Of a stretch of 64,000 bases of DNA, positions 11,826 to 22,930 are shown one piece after another. The notes under the pieces were generated by a model. That model saw only the letters and a program-made list of their open reading frames with translations. It was not told the origin of the DNA and ran no database searches. The number at the start of each line of letters is the position of its first letter. Within the stretch, counting starts at the first letter, position 1. The position numbers and the translations under genes are program-made. Origin of the DNA: Papaver somniferum (taxonomy: Eukaryota; Streptophyta; Magnoliopsida; Ranunculales; Papaveraceae); contig NC_039366.1 of the NCBI RefSeq assembly GCF_003573695.1, positions 165,802,339-165,866,338 on the forward strand, given 5' to 3'.

Positions 11826-13000
11826 ATGGCAGAATCTCATACGCATACCAAAATGCCTCCTAAAGCCGTCAACTTTGTCAAGTGTCTCGGAAATACCTCA
11901 AAGGGTCACTCCTTAGATGATTCTTCCGAGTCCCGAGTAAGAAGAATGTCTCATCTTGTGTTAGTCATTTTTCCTCCAATGAGACATTGGACATAATGGC
12001 ACAAGCTGAAATGGAGCTCACCAGAATTTCATAAAATTCTACAGAGTTTGTTGATCTCAAGGATCATGTACAGCTCATTGATGAATTCGAAAAGTCTATT
12101 GATCGTGAACAGGTACTCTACAACATTATAGGGTCATTCTCCAAGGAAATTGAGAAACTTCTTCAAGAGAACAATCTACAGCGTGAAAAGATTTGTGATC
12201 TTGAAAAGCTGATTAAAGAAGGCTCAATTAGAGAAAAATGTTTGATCAAGACGCATTCATCTCATCTAGACGGAATTCGTGTTGAGAAGGAGAAAGTTGA
12301 AGCATCTCTTGGCATAGCCCATGGACAGTGCAAATCCTTGGAAAAGGAAAACTCTGTTTTAAAGAAAAATTCTTCTGCACAAACTAATTCTCATGAGTTA
12401 CTATACAGAATGAAATTTTCTCCAAATGAAGATTGTGTCAAGAAAAGTTTTCATAACTTACAATCTTCTCCGGTGGCTATGAAGTTTAAACAAGTTCCAG
12501 TTGTTGCTTCTCCTCCACGAATATGTACCTTCCGTGGAAAAGGAAATCACTATGCTATCCGTTGTTTTGCCAGAAAGAAACAAATTTATAAGCTTCGTAA
12601 TTTGTTTTTATCCACTCTCAATGGAAAAAATAGTCAGTCGGCTACCGCAATGAATCGTATACCCACAGAAAACCAAGAACCTTATAAACATGGAATTCTT
12701 CCTAGAAGTCATCACTGGACACATGTACATTCTAACTCTCATATTACAGATGAATATATTCCTAGGGTTTATAAGAATGTTTTTGGTAAATCTAAATCTA
12801 GAAAATGGATTCCCATCTTTTCTGATCCCCTTGAACCAATTACAAGAGGTCCTATATTTAGTTCTCAGAGAAAGCCTTCAGAAGGATATGCAGATCAAGC
12901 TATGTCTTATTTCTCTAAACTAAGTGATAATCAAAGAAGGAAGGCTAAGCAAAAGAAATATTCATTTAATGAGCTGAATGCTCATACTTGTGCAAATTAA
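11826..13000 (+). pseudogene. Element B main ORF: coiled coil plus zinc knuckle
   Basis: Begins at ATG 11826 (MAESHTHTKMPPKA). After a frameshift near 11940, and a TAA near 12034 that probably replaced a Gln codon, one frame stays open to 13000. Residues encoded at about 12040-12360 form a strong coiled coil (KEIEKLLQENNLQREKICDL). At about 12520-12565 lies a CX2CX4HX4C knuckle whose second Cys is Arg (C-T-F-R-G-K-G-N-H-Y-A-I-R-C). The C-terminus, SFNELNAHTCAN, is shared with element A. Losing a different cysteine in each copy implies that the ancestor had a complete knuckle. The protein lacks a gag core and any enzyme motif. Confidence 0.65.
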
Positions 13001-13290
13001 TCACAAGGTTGATATCTCACTCACCAAAAATCCTAGTTGTGTGAGAATTGAATAGGTATACTCTGTGCAAGTATCTGTGGTTATCTAGCTATTTTCTTAT
13101 CGTTCTTAGATGGATAATCAGTCACATACTTTTACATGAGTATTTTATCTTTCATGTTTGTATTGTTTTTTTTATTGTTGTCTTGCCTTTCAAAAACTAC
13201 GATTTTTGTTGGGCCCTCGTAAGGGTACATGTACGGTTTTAGACTTAGTCTCTTATACCTACCTTTTAAAACCCTATTTTCCTCAAAACG

Positions 13291-13300
13291 TTTATATACC
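13291..13300 (+). promoter_or_regulatory. Possible internal TATA box upstream of second ORF
   Basis: TTTATATACC about 45 bp before ATG 13342, in otherwise AT-rich DNA. It could drive a separate transcript for the small ORF. Weak evidence, based on position and motif only. Confidence 0.3.
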
Positions 13301-13341
13301 TTTCCTATTGAGTTAAAACTTCCACTCTAGGTCTGTCGTCA

Positions 13342-13710
13342 ATGGTTTCTTCTTCGTGGGATTTGCCTGAAGACTTTTTTGATAATGGTATATACTTTGA
13401 GTTTGATAAAGAGAAGGGAACTCTTGTTGAAGTTGAAGGATATTTTCTTCAATCTCCTGTTTCTCACTCAGATATTGGGGAGAATATTCCAACTAAAGCG
13501 ATCATTGATTCTCAGCAACTTGTTGGAACTATAAAGTGTCTTGATGCTGTAAAAGCTGAGTTGAAAAAGGTTAACTGTAACCTTGCTCTCATGAAGAACC
13601 GCGCTAAAGAACCCCTCAAAAAGGATATTTCCTTAAAGATTGATGAGGTTGCTGTCTCTCATAAGCTTGATGATCACAAGTCTCATGAGCCTCCAAAACC
13701 ATCCATCTGA
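13342..13710 (+). CDS. Element B second ORF, 122-aa acidic/lysine-rich protein
   Basis: Intact frame from ATG to TGA: MVSSSWDLPEDFFDNGIYF at the N-terminus, then a probable short helix (LDAVKAELKKVNCNLALMK) and a charged tail. No known domain was recognised. The tail is echoed at 22945-23033 in the inverted segment of element E (SEDAVDTVCHKLEDV against LKIDEVAVSHKLDDH), so it is a conserved family 1 product and not a chance frame. A positional counterpart, MKKPRADRSNHQ with a similar coiled coil, lies at 52432-52746 in element C2. Function unknown; a role in packaging or mobilisation is only a guess. Confidence 0.6.
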   Translation: MVSSSWDLPEDFFDNGIYFEFDKEKGTLVEVEGYFLQSPVSHSDIGENIPTKAIIDSQQLVGTIKCLDAVKAELKKVNCNLALMKNRAKEPLKKDISLKIDEVAVSHKLDDHKSHEPPKPSI

Positions 13711-15528
13711 TTTTTAGTGTCTGTGTTTTGGCCTAAGAGTCTGTTTTTTTTTAGATACCTAGTATGTCTTCTTTTTGGATTAGTTGGAAGAATAACTAGC
13801 GTTTTGAATAGCGAAGATTGTGACTACACATAGCTATTTTTGTTTTCATCTTCTTGTGTTATTTTTTAGGTTTATTGTTTTTAAATTCTAAAAATATTTG
13901 GAGGATGATATTATTGCAATCTGGTTGATTATTTAAGTATTGCAATATTTCTTATGGGATATGTATTGTTTGCATCCATGAACTTGAAGGTCCCATATTA
14001 TGTCAAAAGTAAAGTCGTTCATGAATAGGTATTCGTATTGATGAAAGGACGAATGGACTTTTGACATATACAAAAGTTATGCCTATGAAGTCATTTATTT
14101 GATGGAAAATAGGATGAAATCTTTTGTGTAACAAGGATAAAGTATATTATGTTGTTATGATGGAAAATAGAATAGATCCTTGTATGTTATCCACGATATT
14201 GATCTTGATCCATTTTATTATGTTTTACCGTGAAGGCTCCATTGTGTGTCTTATGTTGAGCACCTTACAACTAAGTCGATTAACCTTGGCTTTGTTGGTT
14301 GTTCCGTAAGATGTTATAGGTTGAGCATTATGAACTAAATTAATCATCTTGTGTGGTTATTTAGTTATTTGCTCCAAAAGTCTTCTTTTGTCGAGCAAAA
14401 CCTTTACAATTAGATTGATTACTTCGGTGATTAGTTTGGTTGTGAATTCCAATTAGATTAATTATAGGTTCTCTTGTAATTAATCTAGTTGAGTTTTCAT
14501 ATATTCCACAAGCTCTTGTGTTGAGTATATGAAAGACTACACTCTCATGTTCTATTGGTTAATGTAGGCATATATTCCGTAAGGTTTTCCTTATGTTGAG
14601 TATTTGAACGGTTAAGTTAGTCATCTCCATATGATTGACTTAGTCGTAGCTCCGTTAGTTTACTTATGTTGAGCACTTTTCGATTAAATTGATCACTTTT
14701 GTGGTTTGATTTGATTGCATATTCCAATTGAATTAATCATGGGTTTACTTGTGATTAATTTGGTTGAGTTTTGGATATAGAAAATCATTCTCATGGTTTT
14801 TGGTGTCCAATAAAAAAATCCTTCTTTTCTTTCGAAATTAAGGTCGCTCTTGTTGTTCTCTCGGAAATGACATCAAATGGGGGAGAGTTCTTTTGAACTT
14901 GTGCTTAATGGTAATATCTTGTGGGGAGTGCAGCTGTGGAATTTTAGAGGGGTTATCTTGTATCTTAAAACTCCTTGATGAATGCATTTAGCTTCGGCTT
15001 TATGATTGCATCTAAATTAAGATGATGTGTTTTCTTTCTTTTGGTCATGAAATGTCTCTTGTGGAAATTTCATTATGATCCCATTCTTGTAACTTTGCCA
15101 ATTTTATTGAAAAAAAAGGGGAGAAATATTGTAGTTCACACTACAAATACATATGGTTTTCGGACCATTGTGTAAGGGGGAGTGGTTTCCATAATCGAGA
15201 TGGAGTATTGACTAAGGGGGAGTGATACATATCAACATAGTATTGTTGTTAAAGTCGTGATGCAATTGGACTTTAATGTTACATAATGATACTATGACGC
15301 TGTATAATAATGATCGAAAATCTCGATTTCTCTCATTTTTATAGCTACGGATCTTCAACAACGATGGTGCTAAACTTACAACCTTTGGGATCATTGGAGT
15401 ACTTGGAAGGACGAAGATTTCAAGGAACGTTGAAGATTAGACTATGGAATAGGAGCCACTAAAGTTTATCTTTTTTGTATTCCATATGTATTAATAGTTT
15501 TGTTAATAAAATTGACAAAGGGGGAGAT
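13711..15528 (+). other. Element B 3' non-coding region with polypurine tract
   Basis: 1.8 kb without a supported ORF. Its many short homologies to 22931-24490 (+), 21430-22930 (-), 51344-52431 (-) and 57069-58172 (-) show that it is a conserved part of family 1. The PPT is AAAGGGGGAGATT at about 15517-15529, directly before the LTR. Similar purine boxes (AAGGGGGAGTGG near 15175, AAGGGGGAGTGATA near 15216) lie 300-350 bp upstream. Confidence 0.7.
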
Positions 15529-17876
15529 TTTTAGAGCATAGCTCGGTCGACCTCGCATGCGTTGCTATAGCAAGCATGTTTGTCAATGTTAGTGATCAAA
15601 ACTATAAGTCTTGATTTCTAGCCTATTAGCTAAGTCTCATACTAGGATAGAAAAGTGTAGCTGAGCTCAAGGACTTCATGGTGATTCATCATACAACGAC
15701 GAAGATCTATACAAGGAACCGTGGAACTTCGTCAACAAAAAGGTATGTGAAGACTTGAACTTATCTATCACTCAAAAGTCTATCTATTCTATCTCCTACT
15801 TCTTATGAGACAAAAGTCGTATGCTATATAGACTAGATCATACACATTTGACATTTCGAACTGAGTATTCATTGCTTATCTTTTTCTCGAAATCCTGTGT
15901 TGGTAAAGCGTTTCGCTTTGGTCAAGTTTATCTTCACCTAGTGACAAAAGTCATGAAAAGTTTCAATTACTTTGAGAATTGCTCTGACGTGAATCGGTTT
16001 GTGAATAACGGCTACATAGCGTCCTCTGAGAATGTCTCAATGATTGAAATGACAGTTTAGATTACATCACCATATATTCATTGAACTGAAGTTTTCGAAC
16101 TTTGTTGATCAAGAGAAATCGGAAGGGTTATGGAATTGGCTTGCCAAGTCCGCGAACTGTCGGAAGTTCTCGACCGAGAATTTCTGCTGGGATTTTCCAA
16201 ATACTCGTTTGTGTGCTAAGTCCGCGAACTCAGTCCACGAACCCAGTCCACGAACTGGCGGAAGTTCTCTTCCCAAGAATTTCTGCTGAGTTTGGAAAAC
16301 TTCGGCAGTTCACTTAAGTCCGCGAACTTGTTTGTGAGCTTAAGTGGTTATGATCTAAAGATGTGCTCTGAACGTGAAACTTAAATTACTAAGGAATGGT
16401 TTATGCAAACCGTGTCTATAAGTTCATGAGTCGATTCATCGAATCGAATCATCTTTGTTTCAATTGAGTCTTGTGTAGTTACATAATATCTCATAGCAAT
16501 TGAACAACTCTCTAACTAGTTCATTTGAGTTAATTGAACTAGTTATGGTGAAGAAGAACTAGGTTAATATGAAATGCTCCTATGGTTGACCTTTTGGTTT
16601 ACTATGTTGAACCAACATACACATACTCATTTGGGCATGGTTTTCACGAACCCAGTAAATGTTTACCCAAGTGTGTGTGACAAGCTAAGTTTTCGATCTA
16701 ATAGTTGAGAAATATTATCTTGAATCTAAATCAGGTTTTCATCTAACGGTGAATATGGATTGCTTAGTAACTAAGGCAAAACCCTGATTTGAAGGTTATA
16801 TAAAGGAGACATCTAGCATTGTGCAAAACTAATCCCCACACGTATGTGTGATCTAGTGCACCCGCTAGGGTCGATTCTCCTCTAACCTTTGGTTTTCTTC
16901 TTTAAAACCAGGTTAACGTCTTAAAGACTTCATTGGGATTGTGAAGCCAGACCGATACTACTTTATCATAGTTGTGTGATCTGAACTTGCATCTTCTATC
17001 GTACGAGTACAATCTTTGATTGGCTTGAGAACGTGAGAGTTCTCCGATAGGCAAGATAAAGAAGTCACAAAAATCTTCGTCTCACTGTTTGTGATTCCTC
17101 GACAAACCGCTTGTGTAGTCAAGAAGGCTTGTTGAGAGGTGATTGATTAATCTAGGCTGTTCTTCGGGAATATAATACCGTATTATCAATTGGTTCCTGT
17201 TCACCTTGATTTATCAAAAGACGGAACAAAACCTTGGGTTTTTCTATGGGAGACAGATTTATCCTTTGATAGACTTTTCTGTGTGAGACAGATTTTTTAT
17301 TATCAAGTCTGCGATTTTGGGTTGCAACAACTCTTAGTTGTGGGTGAGATCAGCTAAGGGAATCAAGTACGCAGTGTCCTGCTGGGATCAGAGGCGTAGG
17401 AGTACAACCGTACCTTGTATCGGTGGGAGACTGATTGGGGTTCAACTACAGTCCAGTCCGAAGTTAGCTTGTAGTAGGCTAGTGTCTGTAGCGACTTAAT
17501 ATAGTGTGTATTCAATCTGGACTAGGTCCCGGGGTTTTTCTACATTTGCGGTTTCCTCGTTAACAAAACTTCTTGTGTTTGTGTTATTTCTTTTCCGCAT
17601 TATATTTTATATAATTGAAATAATACAGGTTGTGCATTAAGATCGTCAATTGGAAATTCAACCTTTGGTTGTTAATTGATATTGATTCATCCTTGGATAT
17701 TGGTCTTTGGTACCGTCCAAGTTATCTCTCTTTAATCGAGACTCGCAGTTTGCTTGAGTAAGATTAAATTGAGAGATTGAGATATAAACTCTTTGATATA
17801 AAAAGTATATTGGAGTTTGTCCATACAGATTGCTAAGCGAAATATTGGGTGGTGTTGTTAGACCCCCGCTTTTTCA
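15529..17876 (+). repeat. 3' LTR of element B (2348 bp)
   Basis: Matches the 5' LTR at 9421 throughout, with scattered substitutions and a few indels. The first base or two of TGTT are altered. It ends CCCCCGCTTTTTCA, followed by AAATT, the second copy of the target duplication. The frames at 15821-16317 lie within the LTR and are not genes. Confidence 0.9.
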
Positions 17877-18274
17877 AAATTCATCAAGTATGAACAAATA
17901 GTCTTAAGCTTAAATAGTCATAATTCGAGAACGATATTCAAAATACACTTGACTCGAAATTTCTATCATGCATGTATTGTCTAATATAGTCATGCGACAA
18001 TGTCTCATGGATAGAAAGGTGAAAACTTGAAAAATAAGTGGTTCAGTCTTCACTTACCTTTTGATGTTGAAGTTCTCTAAAGCTCATGTTGATCTTCGCC
18101 GTAAAATGGTAGAACGCATTGATATCTGATTCTCAACCACATACTGCTACCTTAATCCGAGACTTGATTAAATCTAGACTAGAAATCAAGATATAGTTTT
18201 GATCAACTAAATTTGACAACAAGCTTGAGATAGCAACACTTGTGAATATGACCGAGCAATGGTCTAACTGAAAG

Positions 18275-19204
18275 AGGAGTTTCAAGAAAACGAGAAGGTA
18301 TGTATGGTTAAATTACAATCATTAAAATGAGATTTGGATCACATTAAAATGAAATAATCAAAGGCTGCAAATTATGAATATTATCGATAAGTATGATCCT
18401 ATAGTTACCGTCAATGAAGAGTCAAAAGATATTACGAACCTTTCGGTGACATAAATTGTGGGTTCACTTGAAGCATATGATAAAAGATTGAGTAGGCTTA
18501 ATGAATCCCCAACCTAAAGTACTTTTCAATCTAAGCTAAAGACGGGAACGTCTAAAGAAAAAAGTGATTGTAACGAAAATTTTAGAGAATGAAAATAAAA
18601 CTACAGAGATACTAGAAAAAAGTAATTTCCACTATTTAGGATTTATAAAAAGATAAATCATTTAGAGAAACCATGTTGGTTCGATGAAAGCAAGCCACCA
18701 CAATATTACAATTTTCTGCGACATGGGCATCTCATAAAAACTTGATGCTCGAAGAGAAATTACCAAGCAAATTATCATGAAGAGCTTATGTTTTATGCTT
18801 GTCAAACATCAGCAGGATTGGGAAATGAGGCTTGGTATATCGACGACGGTTGCAGCAATCACATGACCGTAGATGAAAGTGGTTTTTGCAATATAGACAT
18901 ATCTATTAAATCTCTAATCATGTTGTTGATTTGGTTGTGGAAAAAAGAAAATACGATCGCCATACAAACTAAAAAAGATACGAGACTAATCAAAGACGTC
19001 TTTTTTAGTTCCCCTAACATAAAAACCAATCTATCATATGTTGGTCGGATGATAGAAAATGGCTATTCTCTATACTTTGATAAAGGTCAGTGTTTCATAT
19101 ATGATAAAAGAAATAAGCACGAGGTCATTGCAAAAGTGAAAATAAAAGATATAAATTTTCCTATCTATTCGAACTATGCGACTGATATGGCAATAGGTTC
19201 ATAG
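18275..19204 (+). pseudogene. Copia family 2 gag C-terminal part and protease
   Basis: Resumes gag after the solo LTR (EEFQENEKVCMVKLQSLK). Several stops follow, then recognisable segments PIVTVNEESKDITNLSV and GSLEAYDKRLSRLNE, typical of copia gag. A degenerate zinc knuckle lies near 18670-18750 (CWF, YYNF, HGHL, TC). A clean 138-codon frame, 18788-19204, contains the copia protease start WYIDDGCSNHMT. The catalytic triplet is Asp-Asp-Gly where the family has Asp-Ser-Gly, so the product would probably be inactive. Integrase and reverse transcriptase do not follow; 220 bp later comes the PPT. Confidence 0.75.
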
Positions 19205-19420
19205 TTTCATTTGCTAAAGCTGCATCAACAACAGAAGTTAACAAAAATATGTGAAGGTTCTAAATATCGCAAATTCTTTCCTCGATATAAGAAAGTTTGG
19301 AATAAAAAACCAGTACACAAAACATAAAAGACACGCAGTTTTGCAATATAAGAACAAAAAAATTTTAATCCAGAAAGAAAGTGCAACAACAAAATGAGAC
19401 TTACTCAGAAAGGAAAATAC

Positions 19421-19431
19421 ATTAAGGGGGA
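19421..19431 (+). other. Polypurine tract of copia family 2
   Basis: TTAAGGGGGAA directly before the 3' LTR start at 19433. It marks the plus-strand priming site. Confidence 0.7.
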
Positions 19432-19432
19432 A

Positions 19433-19687
19433 TGTTGGAGTTAATGCATTTTCTAGATTTACCCAGACTTATAAAACAATAAAATATGTTAGCAGAATTC
19501 TCAGTATACTCGGTTAAGTTGAGATAAATTGAGAAAAATCCAGATAAAGTTAGTCAAATCTGGTCATAGTTTTGGGTGTGAACTGCTACTAGAATTGAAA
19601 TTTCTTTTAAATAAAGAAAATTTTAGATGGTCGGCTGTCAAGGGATATAAATATCCACTAGCAGTAACATTTTGGAATGAATAAACT
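19433..19687 (+). repeat. 3' LTR of copia family 2, first part
   Basis: TGTTGGAGTTAATGC onward matches 6927-7180 and stops at 19687, where element E begins. It continues at 45466. Confidence 0.8.
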
Positions 19688-21429
19688 TGAAAAAGCGGGG
19701 GTCTAACAACCACACCCAGTATTTCGCTTAGCAATCTGTATGAACTAACTCAAATATAATTCTGAGAGCACCAACTAATAAATCGAGCTCAATAAAGAAA
19801 TATATCTAAGATTTATATCTATGTTTCTTAATGTAATCAGCAAATCAAACAAATAGAAATACATGAGCCAGATTATTATAGGAAACAACTTGGACAATAT
19901 CAAAAACCAATATCCAAGTGTCAATCAATTCAATCAACAACCAAAGGTTGGATTCACAATTGATTGAACTTACGCACAACCTATGATATTTCAATTATAT
20001 AAACAAATATAATATGGAAAATAAGTAACATAAACACCAGAAGTTTTTTTCACGAGGAAATCTCAAATGCAAAAAAAAACCAGGACATAGTCCAAATTTG
20101 AATACCACACTGTATTAAGCCGCTATAGACACTAGCCTACTCCAAATTAACTTCACAATGGAATGTAGTTGAACCCTAACCAATCTCACACTGATAAAGC
20201 TACAGTTGCATTCCTTACGCCTCTGAATCCAGCAGGACTCTGCACACTTGATTCTCTTAGATGATCTCACCCACAACTAAGAGTTTCTACGACCCAAAGT
20301 CGAAGACTTGATAAACCAATATGTCTCACACAGGAAAGTCTATTGAATAGATAAATCTATCTCCCATAGAAATACCTAAGAGTTTTTTTCCGTCATTTGA
20401 TAAATCAAGGTGAACATGAACCAATCGATACACCAGACTTATATTCCCAAAGAACATCATAGTAATATCAATCACCTCACAATAATCTTAATCGTATGGT
20501 AGGGAATCAATTCATGAACATTATAGCCACGGTTTACAAAAGATTGCACTCCATAATATATAAACGTATTAGTTCATGAACAGACCGATTTTAGAACATA
20601 ACCTACTCAAGTATGCGAACTGGTACGCATACCTTCCAAACTCAGTTAAATCCCGGAACTTGAAACCCATGCTAATACGCATACCGGTATGCATACCAAA
20701 TTCCCGGACTTTCATTAACCAACCAGTACGCATACGTGTATGCATACTATGGTTCCCGGACTTGGAATATCTTGCAACAGTTAGCATACAAGTACGCATA
20801 CTGTGTTATATCCAATCATGGTTATTTGTTCTAAACTCCCATTTCAATAATTGAAATATTCTTAGAAGACGATAATAGTTGTCTCACACAAACTATTAAT
20901 CTCAAAGAAATTTTCAAGTGATCGAATGATCAATAAGAAAAATTCCGAGTCTACATCAAATGTCTGTCTCACACAAATCACGTAAGATGTTACAAGGAGA
21001 TTTTCACATAATCATCTTTTGACTTTCGTCAATAATATAAGATGAACTTGGTTAAAGCGAAAGCTTACCAACAAATATTTCGAGAAATATGTAAGTGAGT
21101 TAAACTCAGATCGAAATATCAAATGTGTATAATCGAATTTTATATAGTTATACGAATTTTGTATCAAATAATACATAGAGTAGATAGACTTTTGAGTGAT
21201 AGATGAGTTCAAGTCTCCACATACCTTTTGTTGATGAAGTTCCACAAGCTCCCCTTAGTAGTTTTTCGTCTTCAATCAATGAACATTGTGAAGTCTAATA
21301 CTCAACTATCCTAATCCGAGACTTAGCTATAAGCAGACTAGAAATCAAAACTTATAGTTTTGGCAACTAAACCTAACAACAAGATTGAGATAGCAACGCT
21401 TGCGAGTTCGACCGAGCAGTGCTCTAACA
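19688..21429 (-). repeat. 3' LTR of element E, internally deleted (1742 bp)
   Basis: On the plus strand it starts TGAAAAAGCGGGGGTCTAAC and ends GAGCAGTGCTCTAACA, followed by the reverse complement of the PPT (AATCTTCCCCTTTGTC). About 0.75 kb is missing at 20502, between sequences that match 27135 and 27830 of the 5' LTR. Its U3 array (20600-20810) has cores of the type ACTGGTACGCATACC. Confidence 0.8.
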
Positions 21430-21699
21430 ATCTTCCCCTTTGTCAATTTTAGTGACAAAACTATCAATACATATGGATTACAAAATAAATAAACTTTGTA
21501 GCTTCTCATTCAAATGCTTTATTTCCTTGGTTCTTCAATATTACTGGAAATATTCGTCACTTCCAACTACTTCATTGATTCTGAACGTGTGCAACTCAAC
21601 ATCATAGTTGTTGAAGATCCGTAACTATAGTAATGAGAAAACAGTAGCTCTCAATAATTGCTATACAATTTCATTGTATTATTACACCTACTACCAAAT

Positions 21700-22689
21700 T
21701 CCCATGGACCTTACCGTGTTCACTAAAAATTCGGCCTTTCTTGTGGAAAGCAATCAATTAAGGTCTATCGATCTTCTCTCGTTCACATCCCATCCATTTG
21801 ACCAACTCTGACATTTGCCCTAGATGCAACGCTGATCCGGCATCAATGATTCACTTGCTAATTCATTGTCCAACGACGACTACATCTTGGAATACCTTGC
21901 TCAATCAACTTTCAACCACACCAAACTCCAACTATACCCCCATGTTTACCTTAACGCCTCAGACAACCATTTCCAGAATCCTACAACAATCATCACCAAT
22001 ATATGTCGTCTCTTCTTTCTGTTTTATATTTTTTACCTTATGGTTGACTAGGAATGAATTAATATACCGCCAAAATCAAACAACATCGGAAGAAATCTTA
22101 GAATGGGCTCAAAAACAACAACAAGAATTTTCGGCGGCACTAGATTCCTTACTCCCGGTTCTACCAGGAGATTCACCGATACTTAACCACTCAAGAGGCG
22201 CCAAAAAGATATCAACAATCTCTGTAGGATGGTCCACTCCGAACATGAACTGGATTAAAATTAACACAGATGGGTCATCCGGGTTTTGCAGGTGCAGGTT
22301 TCATTTGCAGGGACTCCGACGCGCGGATTGTAATGATTCTAGCTCAACCTTTAGGAATTACGACTGCCTTAAATGCAGAAACTTGGGCTCTGCTTTTGAC
22401 TTCAAGAACATCAACAGAAAGGCAATGGCCAAAAGTTCTATTTGAGACATACTTGGAGAACCTTATGCATTTCATCACATCCCTTACTCCCCCACCTTGG
22501 TACATCTCAGGGATGATTGAGGAAATAAAGAATAGAATTCAACAGATTCCGCAGTCTGCTATCCAACACAATTACAGAGAAGGAAATCAAGCAGCAGATG
22601 GTTTGGCCAATCATGCAGTAGATGGAAGACAAATGGGAAATTTCTCAACCAAAATATGGGACCAGGCAATCCCGATCTTTATTAGTTAA
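21700..22689 (+). pseudogene. LINE ORF2 C-terminus: zf-RVT and RNase H
   Basis: The first part, in two frames, reads KIRPFLWKAINQGLS then ICPRCNADPASMIHLLIHC, the Cys/His cluster (C-X2-C ... H-X4-H/C) of the zf-RVT domain that follows LINE reverse transcriptase. A variable linker follows. From about 22225 comes an RNase H domain: WIKINTDGSSG, whose first catalytic Asp is in NTDG, then after a frameshift near 22275 GFAGAGFICRDSDARIV, LNAETWALLLT with the catalytic Glu, and a C-terminal HNYREGNQAADGLANHA with the Asn/Asp region. It ends at 22689 (TAA). The frameshift makes it inactive. The reverse transcriptase and endonuclease are absent. Confidence 0.8.
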
Positions 22690-22706
22690 ATTCTTTACCA
22701 TGATTC

Positions 22707-22727
22707 CGTGGGTACCACATACCCACG
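22707..22727 (+). other. Perfect stem-loop in LINE 3' UTR
   Basis: CGTGGGTA, loop CCACA, TACCCACG: an 8-bp perfect stem about 45 bp before the poly(A) tail. Some plant L1 clades are known to keep a 3' stem-loop that helps their reverse transcriptase choose its own RNA; this is a candidate. Confidence 0.55.
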
Positions 22728-22930
22728 TCAAATTGTAACCTAATCCTTTATTAATAAAATGCATGCTTCAAAAAAAAAAAAAAAAATCAAAGTCCAATTG
22801 TATCACAACTTTGACAACAATACTATGATGATATATATCACTCCCCCTTAGTCAATACTTCATCTCACATGAAAACCACTCCCCCTTACATAATGATCCG
22901 TAGACCATATGTATTTGTAGTGTGAACTAC

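Larger units (their letters stand above)
9421..17876 (+). mobile_element. Complete copia family 1 element B, non-autonomous (8456 bp)
   Basis: Both LTRs (9421-11759 and 15529-17876), PBS and PPT are present, with a perfect 5-bp target duplication AAATT at 9416-9420 and 17877-17881. The internal region is only 3.8 kb and encodes a coiled-coil/zinc-knuckle ORF and a small second ORF (13342-13710). No protease, integrase, reverse transcriptase or RNase H is recognisable. It is a non-autonomous element that must have been mobilised by pol supplied in trans. It sits inside the family 1b solo LTR. Confidence 0.9.
7688..18269 (-). repeat. Family 1b solo LTR in family 2 gag, split by element B
   Basis: Minus-strand LTR in two pieces, 7688-9420 and 17882-18269 (about 2.12 kb in total). 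On the plus strand it starts TGAAAACATGGGGGTACC and ends near GAGCAATGGTCTAACT. Flanks GAAGG (7683-7687) and GAAAG (18270-18274) look like a target duplication with one mismatch. No internal region or second LTR lies between the flanks, so it is a solo LTR left by LTR-LTR recombination. It belongs to variant 1b, whose U5 end differs from family 1, with GGTACCCCC in place of TTAGACCCCC. The open frame 8960-9238 is its U3 repeat array and not a gene. Confidence 0.8.
21690..22785 (+). mobile_element. 5'-truncated L1-type LINE
   Basis: Inserted in element E's 3' non-coding region. It contains the end of a LINE ORF2 (zinc-binding RT-associated domain and RNase H), a short 3' UTR with a perfect stem-loop, AATAAA and a poly(A) tail at about 22770-22785. 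The left boundary is approximate, and I could not identify a clear target duplication. Truncation at the 5' end is normal for LINE insertions. Confidence 0.8.
21430..22930 (-). other. Element E 3' non-coding region, split by a LINE
   Basis: PPT complement at 21430-21445, then sequence matching 57069-57420 and the reverse of 15100-15520. It is interrupted at about 21690-22785 by the LINE. It includes two purine-box complements, ACTCCCCCTTAGTC near 22841 and ACTCCCCCTTACAT near 22877. It ends abruptly at about 22930, where the same kind of region restarts on the opposite strand. Confidence 0.65.
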
